Below are positions 7,381 to 15,290 of a DNA stretch of 18,912 nucleotides, in pieces (position 1 is the stretch's first letter; each line of letters opens with the position of its first letter). The DNA lies in the NCBI RefSeq assembly GCF_001557215.1, contig NZ_LSJM01000357.1:1-18912 (forward strand), in the 5' to 3' direction. The translations under genes were made by a program, and so were the position numbers. A model generated the notes under the pieces. The model was not told the origin of the DNA, searched no databases, and worked only from the letters and a program-made list of their open reading frames with translations. This DNA is from Sphingomonas sp. CCH9-E2. Its GTDB lineage: Bacteria > Pseudomonadota > Alphaproteobacteria > Sphingomonadales > Sphingomonadaceae.

Positions 7381-7407
7381 GTATCATGAATTTCGGAAGA
7401 ATGTCTA
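7380..7407 (-). promoter_or_regulatory. Candidate promoter of the hip/Argonaute unit
   Basis: On the minus strand TAGACA (7402-7407) and GATACT (7380-7385) are separated by 16 bp and resemble sigma-70 -35 and -10 boxes. The pair lies between operators O1 and O2, so a bound repressor would occlude it. It is only a sequence match. Confidence 0.4.
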
Positions 7408-7413
7408 TAAGAA

Positions 7414-7429
7414 TTTCCCGCTCGGGAAA
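7414..7429 (-). promoter_or_regulatory. HipB operator-like dyad O2
   Basis: TTTCCCG-CT-CGGGAAA is a perfect 7-2-7 inverted repeat just upstream of the candidate -35 box, 49 bp from O1 start to start. It is the best of the three matching sites. Confidence 0.7.
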
Positions 7430-7463
7430 GCTTGCGCCTCGGAGTAGCTCCCGGGCCTGAATT

Positions 7464-7479
7464 ATTCCCGCTCGGGAAA
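7464..7479 (-). promoter_or_regulatory. HipB operator-like dyad O3
   Basis: ATTCCCG-CT-CGGGAAA repeats O2 with one outer mismatch, 50 bp further upstream. Three sites at nearly equal spacing suggest cooperative binding or looping, and O3 may also influence the divergent trb direction. Confidence 0.65.
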
Positions 7480-7571
7480 ACGCGCCGATCGGCAGCCTCA
7501 GATGCTGCCGCGGCTCGACGCGGGTCCGCCGATCACCTGTCTTTCTTCGCCACAGTACGATGACCCCCTGA

Positions 7572-7586
7572 GCGTTGTTGCAACGC
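7572..7586. promoter_or_regulatory. Palindrome upstream of trbB, possible regulator site
   Basis: GCGTTG-TTG-CAACGC is a perfect inverted repeat with a 3-bp centre, about 80 bp before the trbB start. It differs from the HipB-like sites. Its position fits an operator for the trb operon, but no binder can be named. Confidence 0.35.
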
Positions 7587-7662
7587 CCCAATTCCTGCCT
7601 TTCTTACTCATCCCCGATCCAGGGCCGCGCATCGCGCAGGCCCGCAAGCGAACGGGGACGAC

Positions 7663-8652
7663 GTGGCGGTCAACCATCAGCAATCGGAAGCAGCTTCACG
7701 CGGCGCACGCATGTTGCGCACCGCGCTGGGGCCTGCGGTCGCCCGATTCCTGGAAGATCCCGCGATCGTCGAGGTCATGCTCAACCCCGATGGACGGCTC
7801 TGGGTCGACCGGCTTTCTGACGGCCTGTCCGATACGGGGGAACGGCTTTCGGCGGCCGATGGCGAACGCATCGTCCGCCTCGTCGCCCATCATGTCGGCG
7901 CCGAGGTGCATGACCGTCGCCCGCGCGTCTCGGCCGAGCTTCCCGAAACCGGCGAGCGCTTCGAAGGCCTGCTGCCGCCGGTCGTGACGGCTCCGGTCTT
8001 TGCGATTCGCAAGCCTGCCGTCGCCGTCTTCACGCTCGACGACTATGTCGCCGCGGGCATCATGACGGCCGACCAGGCCGCCATCCTCCGGCAGGCGGTC
8101 GCAGCGCGCGCCAACATCCTCGTCGCCGGCGGAACCAGCACCGGCAAGACCACGCTGACCAATGCCCTGCTGGCCGAGGTCGCGAAGACAACCGACCGCG
8201 TCATCGTCATCGAAGACACCCGCGAGCTGCAATGCCGGGCGCAGAACATCATCGCCATGCGCACCAAGGACGGCGTCGCGACCCTGTCCGACCTAGTGCG
8301 CTCCTCGCTGCGGCTGCGGCCGGATCGGATCCCGATCGGCGAGGTGCGTGGGGCTGAGGCGCTCGATCTCCTGAAGGCCTGGGGCACCGGCCATCCCGGC
8401 GGGATCGGCACGATCCACGCGGGCACCGCGCTCGGCGCGCTGCGCCGCCTCGAGCAGCTCATCCAGGAAGCTGTCGTCACCGTCCCCCGGGCGCTGATCG
8501 CCGAGACCATCGATCTGGTGGCCGTGCTCTCCGGCCGCGGCGCTGCGCGGCGTCTCGCCGAACTCGCCCGCGTCGAAGGGCTCGGGACGGACACCGACTA
8601 CCGCCTTTCCCCCGCAACCCAGCCTCCCGACCCAAAAGGAGAACCCGCATGA
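7663..8652 (+). CDS. trbB: TrbB, VirB11-like secretion ATPase
   Basis: The 329-residue protein is a hexameric traffic ATPase that powers pilus biogenesis and DNA transfer from the cytoplasmic face of the channel. Walker A is GGTSTGKT at 156-163, the Asp box [10 protein letters not shown] at 180-189, Walker [10 protein letters not shown] at 222-230 and the His box [13 protein letters not shown] at 241-253. All are intact. The GTG at 7663 follows GGGGA and gives the usual N terminus [10 protein letters not shown]. Its end overlaps trbC by ATGA. It is the first gene of the trb operon; a CopG-like gene or traG commonly precedes it in relatives but not here. Confidence 0.96.
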   Translation: MAVNHQQSEAASRGARMLRTALGPAVARFLEDPAIVEVMLNPDGRLWVDRLSDGLSDTGERLSAADGERIVRLVAHHVGAEVHDRRPRVSAELPETGERFEGLLPPVVTAPVFAIRKPAVAVFTLDDYVAAGIMTADQAAILRQAVAARANILVAGGTSTGKTTLTNALLAEVAKTTDRVIVIEDTRELQCRAQNIIAMRTKDGVATLSDLVRSSLRLRPDRIPIGEVRGAEALDLLKAWGTGHPGGIGTIHAGTALGALRRLEQLIQEAVVTVPRALIAETIDLVAVLSGRGAARRLAELARVEGLGTDTDYRLSPATQPPDPKGEPA

Positions 8653-8981
8653 TCCGACATATCGCGCGCGGCCATCAGCGCCTCGCAACCGCCGCCACGG
8701 CGCTGACCCTGAGCTTTCTTCTGGCGCCCGCCGCCCATGCATCCGGCTCCTCCATGCCCTGGGAAGCGCCGCTGCAGTCCATCCTGCAGTCGATCGAGGG
8801 GCCGGTCGCCAAGATCATCGCGGTGATCATCATCATCGTCACCGGCTTGACGCTGGCGTTCGGCGACACGAGCGGAGGATTTCGGCGCCTCATCCAGATC
8901 GTCTTCGGCCTGTCGATCGCCTTCGCGGCGTCCAGCTTCTTCCTGTCGTTCTTCTCGTTCGGCGGCGGGGCGCTCGTCTGA
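8649..8981 (+). CDS. trbC: TrbC, VirB2-like pilin
   Basis: The 110-residue protein has a signal peptide with likely cleavage at AHA-SG (after residue 31), followed by two hydrophobic segments at about 54-71 and 82-103. This is the layout of TrbC/VirB2 pilins, which are processed in the inner membrane and polymerised into the conjugative pilus. The start ATG overlaps the trbB stop and its stop overlaps trbD as TGATG. Confidence 0.93.
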   Translation: MIRHIARGHQRLATAATALTLSFLLAPAAHASGSSMPWEAPLQSILQSIEGPVAKIIAVIIIIVTGLTLAFGDTSGGFRRLIQIVFGLSIAFAASSFFLSFFSFGGGALV

Positions 8982-9262
8982 TGGCGGGCCTCCTGCATCA
9001 TCCCGATGAAGTCGCGGGCTTCTCGGTTCCGGTCCACCGCGCGCTGACCGAGCATATCCTGCTGGGCGGCGCACCGCGCAGCATCGCCATCATGAACGGC
9101 ACACTCGCCGGCGCTGTCGGTCTCGGATTGCGGCTATGGCTGGTTGGTCTCCTCATCTGGGCGATCGGCCATTTCGCCGCCGTTTGGGCAGCAAAGCGCG
9201 ATCCGCTCTTTGTCGAAGTAGGCCGCCGGCATCTGCGCATTCCGGGCCATCTCACGGTCTGA
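8981..9262 (+). CDS. trbD: TrbD, VirB3-like inner membrane protein
   Basis: The 93-residue protein has a hydrophobic region at about 37-71, probably a membrane hairpin, between a polar N terminus containing PVHRALTEHILLGG and a basic C terminus. This is the VirB3/TrbD pattern; such proteins act with the VirB4-type ATPase, here TrbE, encoded next. Its start overlaps the trbC stop. Confidence 0.93.
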   Translation: MAGLLHHPDEVAGFSVPVHRALTEHILLGGAPRSIAIMNGTLAGAVGLGLRLWLVGLLIWAIGHFAAVWAAKRDPLFVEVGRRHLRIPGHLTV

Positions 9263-9271
9263 GGCGTGGCC

Positions 9272-11224
9272 ATGATGAACCTCGCCGAATATCGCCGTAC
9301 CGCGACCCGTCTCGCTGATTTCCTGCCCTGGGCGGCGCTGGTCGGCGAAGGGGTCGTGCTCAACAAGGATGGCAGCTTCCAGCGCACCGCGCGTTTTCGT
9401 GGTCCCGATCTCGACTCAGCTGTGGCCGCTGAACTGGTGGCCGTCGCCAGTCGCCTCGGCGCCGCTCATCTGCGCGTGCTGACGATCAACGGCTTTCCGA
9501 CGGCGACGACGCCAGGGATTCTCGACGATCTCAACCGGCTCGCCTTTCCCTATCGCTGGTCCACGCGGGCGATCCTCCTCGACAAGACGGACGCCACGAA
9601 ACTGCTGACGCGCATCCGGCGGCAGTGGTTCGCCAAGCGCAAGTCGATCGCCGCAATCCTGAAGGAGGTAATGACCAACGAAGCCTCCGCGCTTGTCGAT
9701 ACGGACGCTGCGAACAAGGCGGCCGATGCCGACATGGCCTTGCAGGAGCTTGGCGCCGACTATGCCGGTCAGGCCTATGTGACCGCCACCGTCACTGTTT
9801 GGGATGCCGATCCGCGCACCGCCGACGAGAAGCTGCGCCTTGTGGAAAAGGTGATCCAGGGCCGCGACTTCACCGCGATGCCCGAAACCATCAACGCTGT
9901 CGATGCTTGGCTCGGGTCGCTGCCCGGCCACGTCTACGCCAACGTCCGACAGCCACCGATCTCCACCCTGAACCTCGCCCACATGATTCCGCTCTCCGCG
10001 GTCTGGGCAGGGCCGGAACGGGACGAGCATTTTGGTGCGCCGCCCCTGCTTTATGGCAAGACCGAAGGCAGCACGCCGTTTCGCTTTTCGCTGCATGTCG
10101 GCGACGTCGGCCACACTCTTGTCGTCGGACCGACCGGCGCGGGCAAGTCCGTCCTGCTCGCGCTTATCGCGCTTCAGTTCCGGCGCTATCCGGGAAGCCA
10201 AGTCTTCGCCTTCGATTTTGGCGGCTCGATCCGCGCAGCCGCGCTCGCCATGGGAGGCGATTGGCACGACCTCGGTGGCAGCCTGACGGACGGCGCCGCG
10301 TCGTCGGTCTCCCTCCAGCCACTCGCACGTGTTCACGAGACCCATGAGCGTGCCTGGGCAGCCGACTGGATTGCCGCCATCCTTGCCCGCGAGGGCGTCA
10401 CGATCACGCCGGAGGTGAAAGAACATCTCTGGACGGCGCTGACCTCGCTGGCGTCCGCGCCGATCCCTGAGCGCACGCTGACGGGCCTCGCCGTCCTCCT
10501 CCAGTCGAATGATCTCAAACAGGCGCTGCGACCCTTTTGCGTGGGCGGTGCCTACGGACGGCTGCTGGACGCCGAAGGCGAGCAGCTAGGGGAAGCTGCG
10601 GTCCAGGCCTTTGAAACCGAGGGGCTGATCGGCGGCGGCGCGGCGCCGGCGGTCCTCGCCTATCTCTTCCATCGGATCGGCGACCGTCTGGATGGACGGC
10701 CCACGCTCCTGATCGTCGACGAAGGCTGGCTCGCGCTCGACGATGAAGGCTTCGCGGCGCAACTGCGCGAATGGCTGAAGACGCTGCGCAAGAAGAACGC
10801 GTCGGTCGTCTTCGCCACGCAATCGCTGGCCGACATTGATGGAAGCGCGATCGCTCCGGCCATCATCGAAAGCTGCCAGACGCGCCTTTTGCTGCCGAAC
10901 GAACGCGCGATCGAACCCCAGATCACCACGATCTACCGGCGCTTCGGCTTGAACGACCGCCAGATCGAGATCCTCAGCCGGGCCACACCCAAACGCGACT
11001 ATTACTGCCAGTCGCGGCGCGGCAACCGGCTGTTCGAGCTGGGGCTCTCCGAAGTCGCCCTCGCGCTCTGCGCGGCATCCTCGAAAACTGATCAGGCCGC
11101 CATCGAGGCGATCCTCGCCGAGCATGGCCGCGACGGCTTCCTGTCCGCCTGGCTGCGCGCCCGCGATGTCGGATGGGCCGCCGACCTCATCACCGATCTC
11201 ACCAACCTGGAGCCCAAGCCATGA
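9272..11224 (+). CDS. trbE: TrbE, VirB4-like ATPase with an internal N-terminal deletion
   Basis: TrbE energises assembly of the secretion channel at the inner membrane. Walker A is GPTGAGKS at 286-293 and Walker B is LLIVDEGW with D483 and E484; the C-terminal motor domain looks intact through RDYYCQSRRGNRLFELG. The N terminus MMNLAEYRRTATRLADFLPW is the usual one. However, the protein is 650 residues, whereas members of this subfamily are about 815 as I recall them. The missing part falls after VAVASRL (residue 62), where the sequence jumps straight to GAAHLRVLTINGFP; the usual NNAFRRLGSGW... stretch is gone. The frame is kept, so a shortened protein would be made, but part of the domain that contacts other channel proteins is lost. 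Start: ATG at 9272 has GAGG seven bases before it; GTG at 9266 is too close to that site. Confidence 0.93.
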   Translation: MMNLAEYRRTATRLADFLPWAALVGEGVVLNKDGSFQRTARFRGPDLDSAVAAELVAVASRLGAAHLRVLTINGFPTATTPGILDDLNRLAFPYRWSTRAILLDKTDATKLLTRIRRQWFAKRKSIAAILKEVMTNEASALVDTDAANKAADADMALQELGADYAGQAYVTATVTVWDADPRTADEKLRLVEKVIQGRDFTAMPETINAVDAWLGSLPGHVYANVRQPPISTLNLAHMIPLSAVWAGPERDEHFGAPPLLYGKTEGSTPFRFSLHVGDVGHTLVVGPTGAGKSVLLALIALQFRRYPGSQVFAFDFGGSIRAAALAMGGDWHDLGGSLTDGAASSVSLQPLARVHETHERAWAADWIAAILAREGVTITPEVKEHLWTALTSLASAPIPERTLTGLAVLLQSNDLKQALRPFCVGGAYGRLLDAEGEQLGEAAVQAFETEGLIGGGAAPAVLAYLFHRIGDRLDGRPTLLIVDEGWLALDDEGFAAQLREWLKTLRKKNASVVFATQSLADIDGSAIAPAIIESCQTRLLLPNERAIEPQITTIYRRFGLNDRQIEILSRATPKRDYYCQSRRGNRLFELGLSEVALALCAASSKTDQAAIEAILAEHGRDGFLSAWLRARDVGWAADLITDLTNLEPKP

Positions 11225-11982
11225 TGATCCGACGCTCTCGCGCAGCGCTGTTCGCCGCAACCATCCTGTCGCTGCCCGTCGCCTTCTCGCCCGTGTTCGT
11301 CACCCCGGCAGCGGCGCAGTGGGTCGTTTATGATCCGACCAACTACGTCCAGAATGTCCTATCGGCCGCGCGGGCGCTCGAGCAGATCAACAACCAGATC
11401 CAGAGCCTCCAGAACGAAGCGCAGATGCTGATCAACCAGGCCCGCAATCTCGCGAGCCTGCCCTATTCCTCGCTTCAGCAGCTCCAGCAATCGGTGCAGC
11501 GCACGCAAGCGCTTCTGGGTCAGGCACAGCGTATCGCCTTCGACGTGCAGCAGATCGACCAAGCCTTTCAGAGCCAGTACGGCAACATCTCGCTGTCGAC
11601 TTCGGATCAGCGTCTCGTCGCCGATGCACGATCGCGCTGGCAGAACACGGTCGGCGGCCTTCAGGACGCGCTGCGCGTGCAGGCCGGTGTCGTCGGCAAT
11701 ATCGACACCAACCGCGCCGAGATGGCGGGTCTGGTCGGGCAGAGCCAGGGTGCGACCGGCGCGCTTCAGGCAACCCAAGCCGGCAACCAGTTGCTCGCAT
11801 TGCAGGCGCAGCAACTCGCAGACCTGGTCGCTGTGGTCGCTGCCAACGGCCGAGCGCAGGCGCTTGTCGATGCCGAGCGGGCCGCCGCCGCCGAACAAGG
11901 CCGTGAACAGCGCCGCCGGTTCCTGACGCCCGGCTCCGGCTATCAGCCCGGCAACGCCCGGATGTTCCCGAACGGCAACTGA
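11221..11982 (+). CDS. trbJ: TrbJ, VirB5-like pilus-tip/periplasmic protein
   Basis: The 253-residue protein has a signal peptide ending near PAAA-Q (residue 32), then QWVVYDPTNYVQNVL, a typical TrbJ start. The rest is almost wholly helical and rich in Gln, with long coiled-coil stretches (about 45-110), as in VirB5-type minor pilus proteins. In related plasmids trbJ and trbK are linked to mating and surface exclusion. Its ATG overlaps the trbE stop. The in-frame upstream extension to 11173 would lie within trbE and is not used. Confidence 0.93.
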   Translation: MMIRRSRAALFAATILSLPVAFSPVFVTPAAAQWVVYDPTNYVQNVLSAARALEQINNQIQSLQNEAQMLINQARNLASLPYSSLQQLQQSVQRTQALLGQAQRIAFDVQQIDQAFQSQYGNISLSTSDQRLVADARSRWQNTVGGLQDALRVQAGVVGNIDTNRAEMAGLVGQSQGATGALQATQAGNQLLALQAQQLADLVAVVAANGRAQALVDAERAAAAEQGREQRRRFLTPGSGYQPGNARMFPNGN

Positions 11983-11992
11983 GGACAGCAGG

Positions 11993-12274
11993 ATGGACGG
12001 CAAGACGCTGGCCCGCGTGGGCGCAATCATCTTCGTCTCCGTCGCGATCACGGCAACGGCGATCGAGATGACCCGGAAAGAGGAAAGGCCAGCGGCTCGG
12101 CCGACGCCCGTGCTTGAGGAGGCGCCGGACCCGCTGCGCGAGGGCCAGCGTCGGTGCCAGCAGATGGGGGAAGCCGCCGCCAGGGATGGCGAGTGTCTGC
12201 GCATCTGGGCCGAAACCCGCGACCGTTTCCTTGGCACCCGCACCGTGCCGCGACGCGCCGACGAAGGGCGGTGA
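11993..12274 (+). CDS. trbK: TrbK-type putative entry-exclusion protein
   Basis: The 93-residue protein has an N-terminal membrane anchor (about residues 7-25, ARVGAIIFVSVAITATAI) and a short charged periplasmic part with two cysteines (RRCQQM and GECLRIW). This is the layout of the alternative TrbK family found between trbJ and trbL. Such proteins are thought to block entry of a related element into a cell that already holds one. The position and length support the call; function is inferred from place. GAGGA precedes the start with a short spacer. Confidence 0.85.
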   Translation: MDGKTLARVGAIIFVSVAITATAIEMTRKEERPAARPTPVLEEAPDPLREGQRRCQQMGEAAARDGECLRIWAETRDRFLGTRTVPRRADEGR

Positions 12275-12277
12275 GTC

Positions 12278-13627
12278 ATGGGCGGCAGCGGCGTCATCGA
12301 CAATTTCCTCGGGGTCTTCACCTCCTACATCGACAGCGGGTTCGGCCTGCTCGGCGGCGAGGTGGCGTTCATCGCGACGACGCTGATCGTCATCGACGTC
12401 ACGCTGGCCGCCCTGTTCTGGAGCTGGGGCGCGGACGACGACATCATCGCACGCCTTGTGAAGAAGACGCTGTTTGTGGGCGTCTTCGCCTACATCATCG
12501 GCAACTGGAACAACCTGGCGCGGATCGTCTTCGAAAGCTTCGCCGGCCTCGGACTTCAGGCGTCTGGCACGGGCTTTTCCATCCAGGACCTGATGCGCCC
12601 GGGCCGGGTCGCGCAGACGGGTCTCGATGCGGCGAGGCCGCTGCTCGAATCCATCTCAAACCTGATGGGCTGGATCGCCTTCTTCGAAAACTTCATCCAG
12701 ATCGCCTGCCTGCTCTTCGCCTGGGCGCTGGTGCTGCTCGCCTTCTTCATCCTCGCCATCCAGCTCTTCATCACGCTGATCGAATTCAAGCTGACCACGT
12801 TGGCTGGCTTTGTCCTGATCCCGTTCGGCCTGTTCGGGAAGACCGCCTTCATGGCCGAGCGCGTGCTGGGCAACGTCATCTCGTCTGGGATCAAGGTGCT
12901 GGTGCTCGCCGTCATCATCGGCATCGGCTCGACTCTGTTCAGTCAGTTCACGGCAGGCTTCGGCGGTCAGCCACCGACCATCGACGACGCGATGGCCGTC
13001 GTATTGGCGGCGCTGTCGCTTCTCGGTCTCGGCATCTTTGGTCCGGGTATCGCCAACGGCATCGTTTCCGGCGGCCCGCAACTCGGCGCAGGCTCCGCCA
13101 TCGGCACCGGCCTCGTCGCGGGCGGCGCAGCCATGGCTGCCGGCGGCGCGGCCGGGCTCGCCCTGCGCGGTGGCGCGAGCGCCATTTCCGGCGGCGCCGC
13201 CGCCGTGCGCGGTGGAGCCACTGCGGCGGGAGCCGCCTCCGCCGCCTACAGTCTCGGTTCCCTCGGCCAGTCGGGCGCTGCCGGCGTCGCGTCGGGCCTT
13301 GGCGGCGTCGCACGAGCGGCCGGCGGCGCGGCAGCCTCTCCGCTGCGCCGGGCCGCGCAAAGCGTTCGTACGAGCTTCGCCGACGGCGTCAAAAGCGGCT
13401 TCGGCGGCACCGGCGGCTCCTCGAGCATGGGAACGGTCGCGAATGATGCCGGTTCGGCCGCACCGGCTGCGACAGGCTCTGCCGCCAACCCGCCGGCTTG
13501 GGCGCAGCGCATGCGGCGTGGGCAGACCATGAGCCACGGCGTCACACTCGCGGCACACGCGATCCGATCGGGCGACAGCCATGGCGGCGGCTCTTCCATC
13601 AATCTCTCCGGAGGCGACCGCACATGA
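12278..13627 (+). CDS. trbL: TrbL, VirB6-like polytopic channel protein
   Basis: The 449-residue protein has about six hydrophobic segments (roughly 28-48, 62-80, 142-168, 172-192, 203-225 and 238-262), then a long Gly/Ala-rich tail to about 430. This fits TrbL/VirB6, the inner-membrane core of the DNA channel. ETL-free region at 83-140 is the usual loop with a predicted helix. The gene starts 3 bp after trbK and its stop overlaps trbF as ATGA. The low-complexity tail causes many long shadow frames on the other strand, which I ignore. Confidence 0.95.
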   Translation: MGGSGVIDNFLGVFTSYIDSGFGLLGGEVAFIATTLIVIDVTLAALFWSWGADDDIIARLVKKTLFVGVFAYIIGNWNNLARIVFESFAGLGLQASGTGFSIQDLMRPGRVAQTGLDAARPLLESISNLMGWIAFFENFIQIACLLFAWALVLLAFFILAIQLFITLIEFKLTTLAGFVLIPFGLFGKTAFMAERVLGNVISSGIKVLVLAVIIGIGSTLFSQFTAGFGGQPPTIDDAMAVVLAALSLLGLGIFGPGIANGIVSGGPQLGAGSAIGTGLVAGGAAMAAGGAAGLALRGGASAISGGAAAVRGGATAAGAASAAYSLGSLGQSGAAGVASGLGGVARAAGGAAASPLRRAAQSVRTSFADGVKSGFGGTGGSSSMGTVANDAGSAAPAATGSAANPPAWAQRMRRGQTMSHGVTLAAHAIRSGDSHGGGSSINLSGGDRT

Positions 13628-14313
13628 GCTTCTTCAAGCGACCCGCAACCCACTATGGAAAGACGCCCGAGCCCGAGACGCCATATCAGCGCGCGGCGCA
13701 GATCTGGGACGATCGGATCGGCTCAGCGCGTGTCCAGGCCCGAAACTGGCGGCTCATGGCCTTTGGCTGCCTGATCCTCTCCGCCGGCTTCGCCGCCGCG
13801 CTGGTCTGGCAGTCGGCGCGCGGGACCATCGTCCCGTGGGTGGTGCAGGTCGACAATCTCGGCCAGGCGCAGGCGGTCGCGCCAGCGCAGGCCGACTACC
13901 GCCCCACCGACCCGCAGGTGGCCTGGCATCTGGCGCGGTTCATCGAGCAGGTCCGCTCGATCCCGGCCGACGCCATCGTCGTGCGGCAGAATTGGCTGCG
14001 CGCCTACGAGTTCACGACCGATCGCGGCGCGGCGGCCCTCAACGACTTCGCCCGCGCCAACGATCCGTTCACCCGCGTCGGAAAGCAGCAGGTGTCGGTC
14101 GAAGTGTCGAGCGTGATCCGCGCGTCGCCTGACAGTTTCCGCGTTGCCTGGACCGAACGCCAGTACGAGAACGGCCAGCTCTCCACGACACAGCGCTGGA
14201 CAGCCATCCTGACCATTGTGATCCAACCCCCGCGCGACGCAGAGCGGCTGCGGGCCAATCCGCTTGGGATCTACGTCAACGCCATCAACTGGTCTCGGGA
14301 GATGGGGCAATGA
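13624..14313 (+). CDS. trbF: TrbF, VirB8-like inner membrane assembly protein
   Basis: The 229-residue protein begins MSFFKRPATHYGKTPEPETPYQRA, has one membrane segment at about 43-62 and a periplasmic domain ending NPLGIYVNAINWSREMG, all usual for TrbF. VirB8-type proteins nucleate the channel in the periplasm, contacting VirB9 and VirB10 homologues (TrbG and TrbI, encoded next). The start overlaps the trbL stop by ATGA; a longer frame to 13498 would run inside trbL and is rejected. Confidence 0.95.
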   Translation: MSFFKRPATHYGKTPEPETPYQRAAQIWDDRIGSARVQARNWRLMAFGCLILSAGFAAALVWQSARGTIVPWVVQVDNLGQAQAVAPAQADYRPTDPQVAWHLARFIEQVRSIPADAIVVRQNWLRAYEFTTDRGAAALNDFARANDPFTRVGKQQVSVEVSSVIRASPDSFRVAWTERQYENGQLSTTQRWTAILTIVIQPPRDAERLRANPLGIYVNAINWSREMGQ

Positions 14314-15290
14314 GAAATCATCTCCGCCGACCCGCGAGCCGCGGCTTCCGCCTATCCGGCTCTGCGCTTTTGCTGATCTCCGGATTGGCGCTGGCCGGCT
14401 GCGCGACCAACCGACCGCCACAGATCAGCTATGACGCCGATGTGCCGCCGCTTCCCCCTGTGCCGGCTGCCGTCACGGAGGCGCCACCTAGGCCGCTTCA
14501 CGCACCGCCCGCCTGGACACCCGCGCGCGGTGGCGCTGCCGCAGGGACGCCGGCGGGCCGCGTGGAGAATGCCAATGCCGCCGCGCGCGTCGAGCCTCGA
14601 CGCGAGGGCTACTACAACTCGATCCAGATCTATCCCTGGAGCGAGGGCGCGCTCTATCAAATCTATGCCGCGCCCGGGCAGATCACCAACATCTCGCTGG
14701 AACCAGGCGAAAGCCTGACTGGCGCCGGCCCGATCGCTGCGGGCGACACAGCGCGCTGGATCATCGGCGACACCGAGAGCGGCTCGGGGATCACTCGCCG
14801 CGTCCATGTTCTCGTGAAGCCGACACGGCCAGACATCACGACCAATCTGGTCATCACCACCGACCGTCGCATCTACATGATCGAGCTGCGCTCGGGCGAA
14901 CGCCCTTATATGCCGGCCGTCGCTTGGGCCTATCCGCAGCCGCCCGCCTCGCAGAGACAGGCAGTGCCCGCTACGCCAGTGCTCCCGGCCGTTGCGGCAC
15001 GGAACTATCGCTATGGTCTTACCGGCGACACGCCGCCGTGGCGGCCAATCTCGGTCTACGACGACGGGCGCCGCGTCTATGTCGAGTTCCCGCGCGGGAT
15101 CGTTCAGGGCGAGATGCCCCCGCTCTTCGTCATCGGCGCAGATGGCGAACCGCAGATCGCCAACAGCCGGATCCACCAGAACATCCTGATCGTCGACCGC
15201 CTGTTCGGCGCCGCCGAGCTCCGTCTCGGCAGTGGCGAGCGCCAGCAGACGGTACGGATCGTTCGCACCGATGGGAGGCCCGCGTCATGA
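14310..15290 (+). CDS. trbG: TrbG, VirB9-like outer-membrane-complex lipoprotein
   Basis: The 326-residue protein has a basic start, a hydrophobic segment and the lipobox LALAGC with C31 as the likely lipidated residue. A proline-rich linker (about 45-75) precedes the VirB9/CagX domain, with IYPWSEGALYQIYAAPGQ near residue 110 and VEFPRGIVQGEMPPLFVIG near the C-terminal end. It would form the outer ring of the channel with TrbI. The start overlaps trbF by ATGA, and the stop overlaps trbI. Confidence 0.95.
   Translation: MRNHLRRPASRGFRLSGSALLLISGLALAGCATNRPPQISYDADVPPLPPVPAAVTEAPPRPLHAPPAWTPARGGAAAGTPAGRVENANAAARVEPRREGYYNSIQIYPWSEGALYQIYAAPGQITNISLEPGESLTGAGPIAAGDTARWIIGDTESGSGITRRVHVLVKPTRPDITTNLVITTDRRIYMIELRSGERPYMPAVAWAYPQPPASQRQAVPATPVLPAVAARNYRYGLTGDTPPWRPISVYDDGRRVYVEFPRGIVQGEMPPLFVIGADGEPQIANSRIHQNILIVDRLFGAAELRLGSGERQQTVRIVRTDGRPAS

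Larger units (their letters stand above)
7361..7662. other. Divergent intergenic region between hipB and trbB
   Basis: This 302-bp gap holds the three HipB-like dyads, the candidate hip promoter and a 15-bp palindrome at 7572-7586. I see no CopG-type gene and no traG end, although such genes commonly precede trbB in related elements. The homology I recognise begins close to the trbB start. Open frames across it on the plus strand show no family likeness. Confidence 0.5.

Noticed and set aside
7321..7480. CRISPR-like array from the repeated TTCCCGCTCGGGAA
   Set aside because: Only three short palindromic copies, arranged as operators next to a HipB gene; repeats are too short and no cas genes are present.
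7361..7591. Longer HipB start
   Set aside because: The extension reads through the operator dyads and the candidate promoter and has no HipB likeness.
9416..10426. 336-residue minus-strand frame opposite trbE
   Set aside because: Shadow frame; trbE motifs are clear on the plus strand.
12154..13446. 430-residue plus-strand frame overlapping trbK and trbL
   Set aside because: Arg-rich out-of-frame shadow of the Gly/Ala-rich trbL gene.
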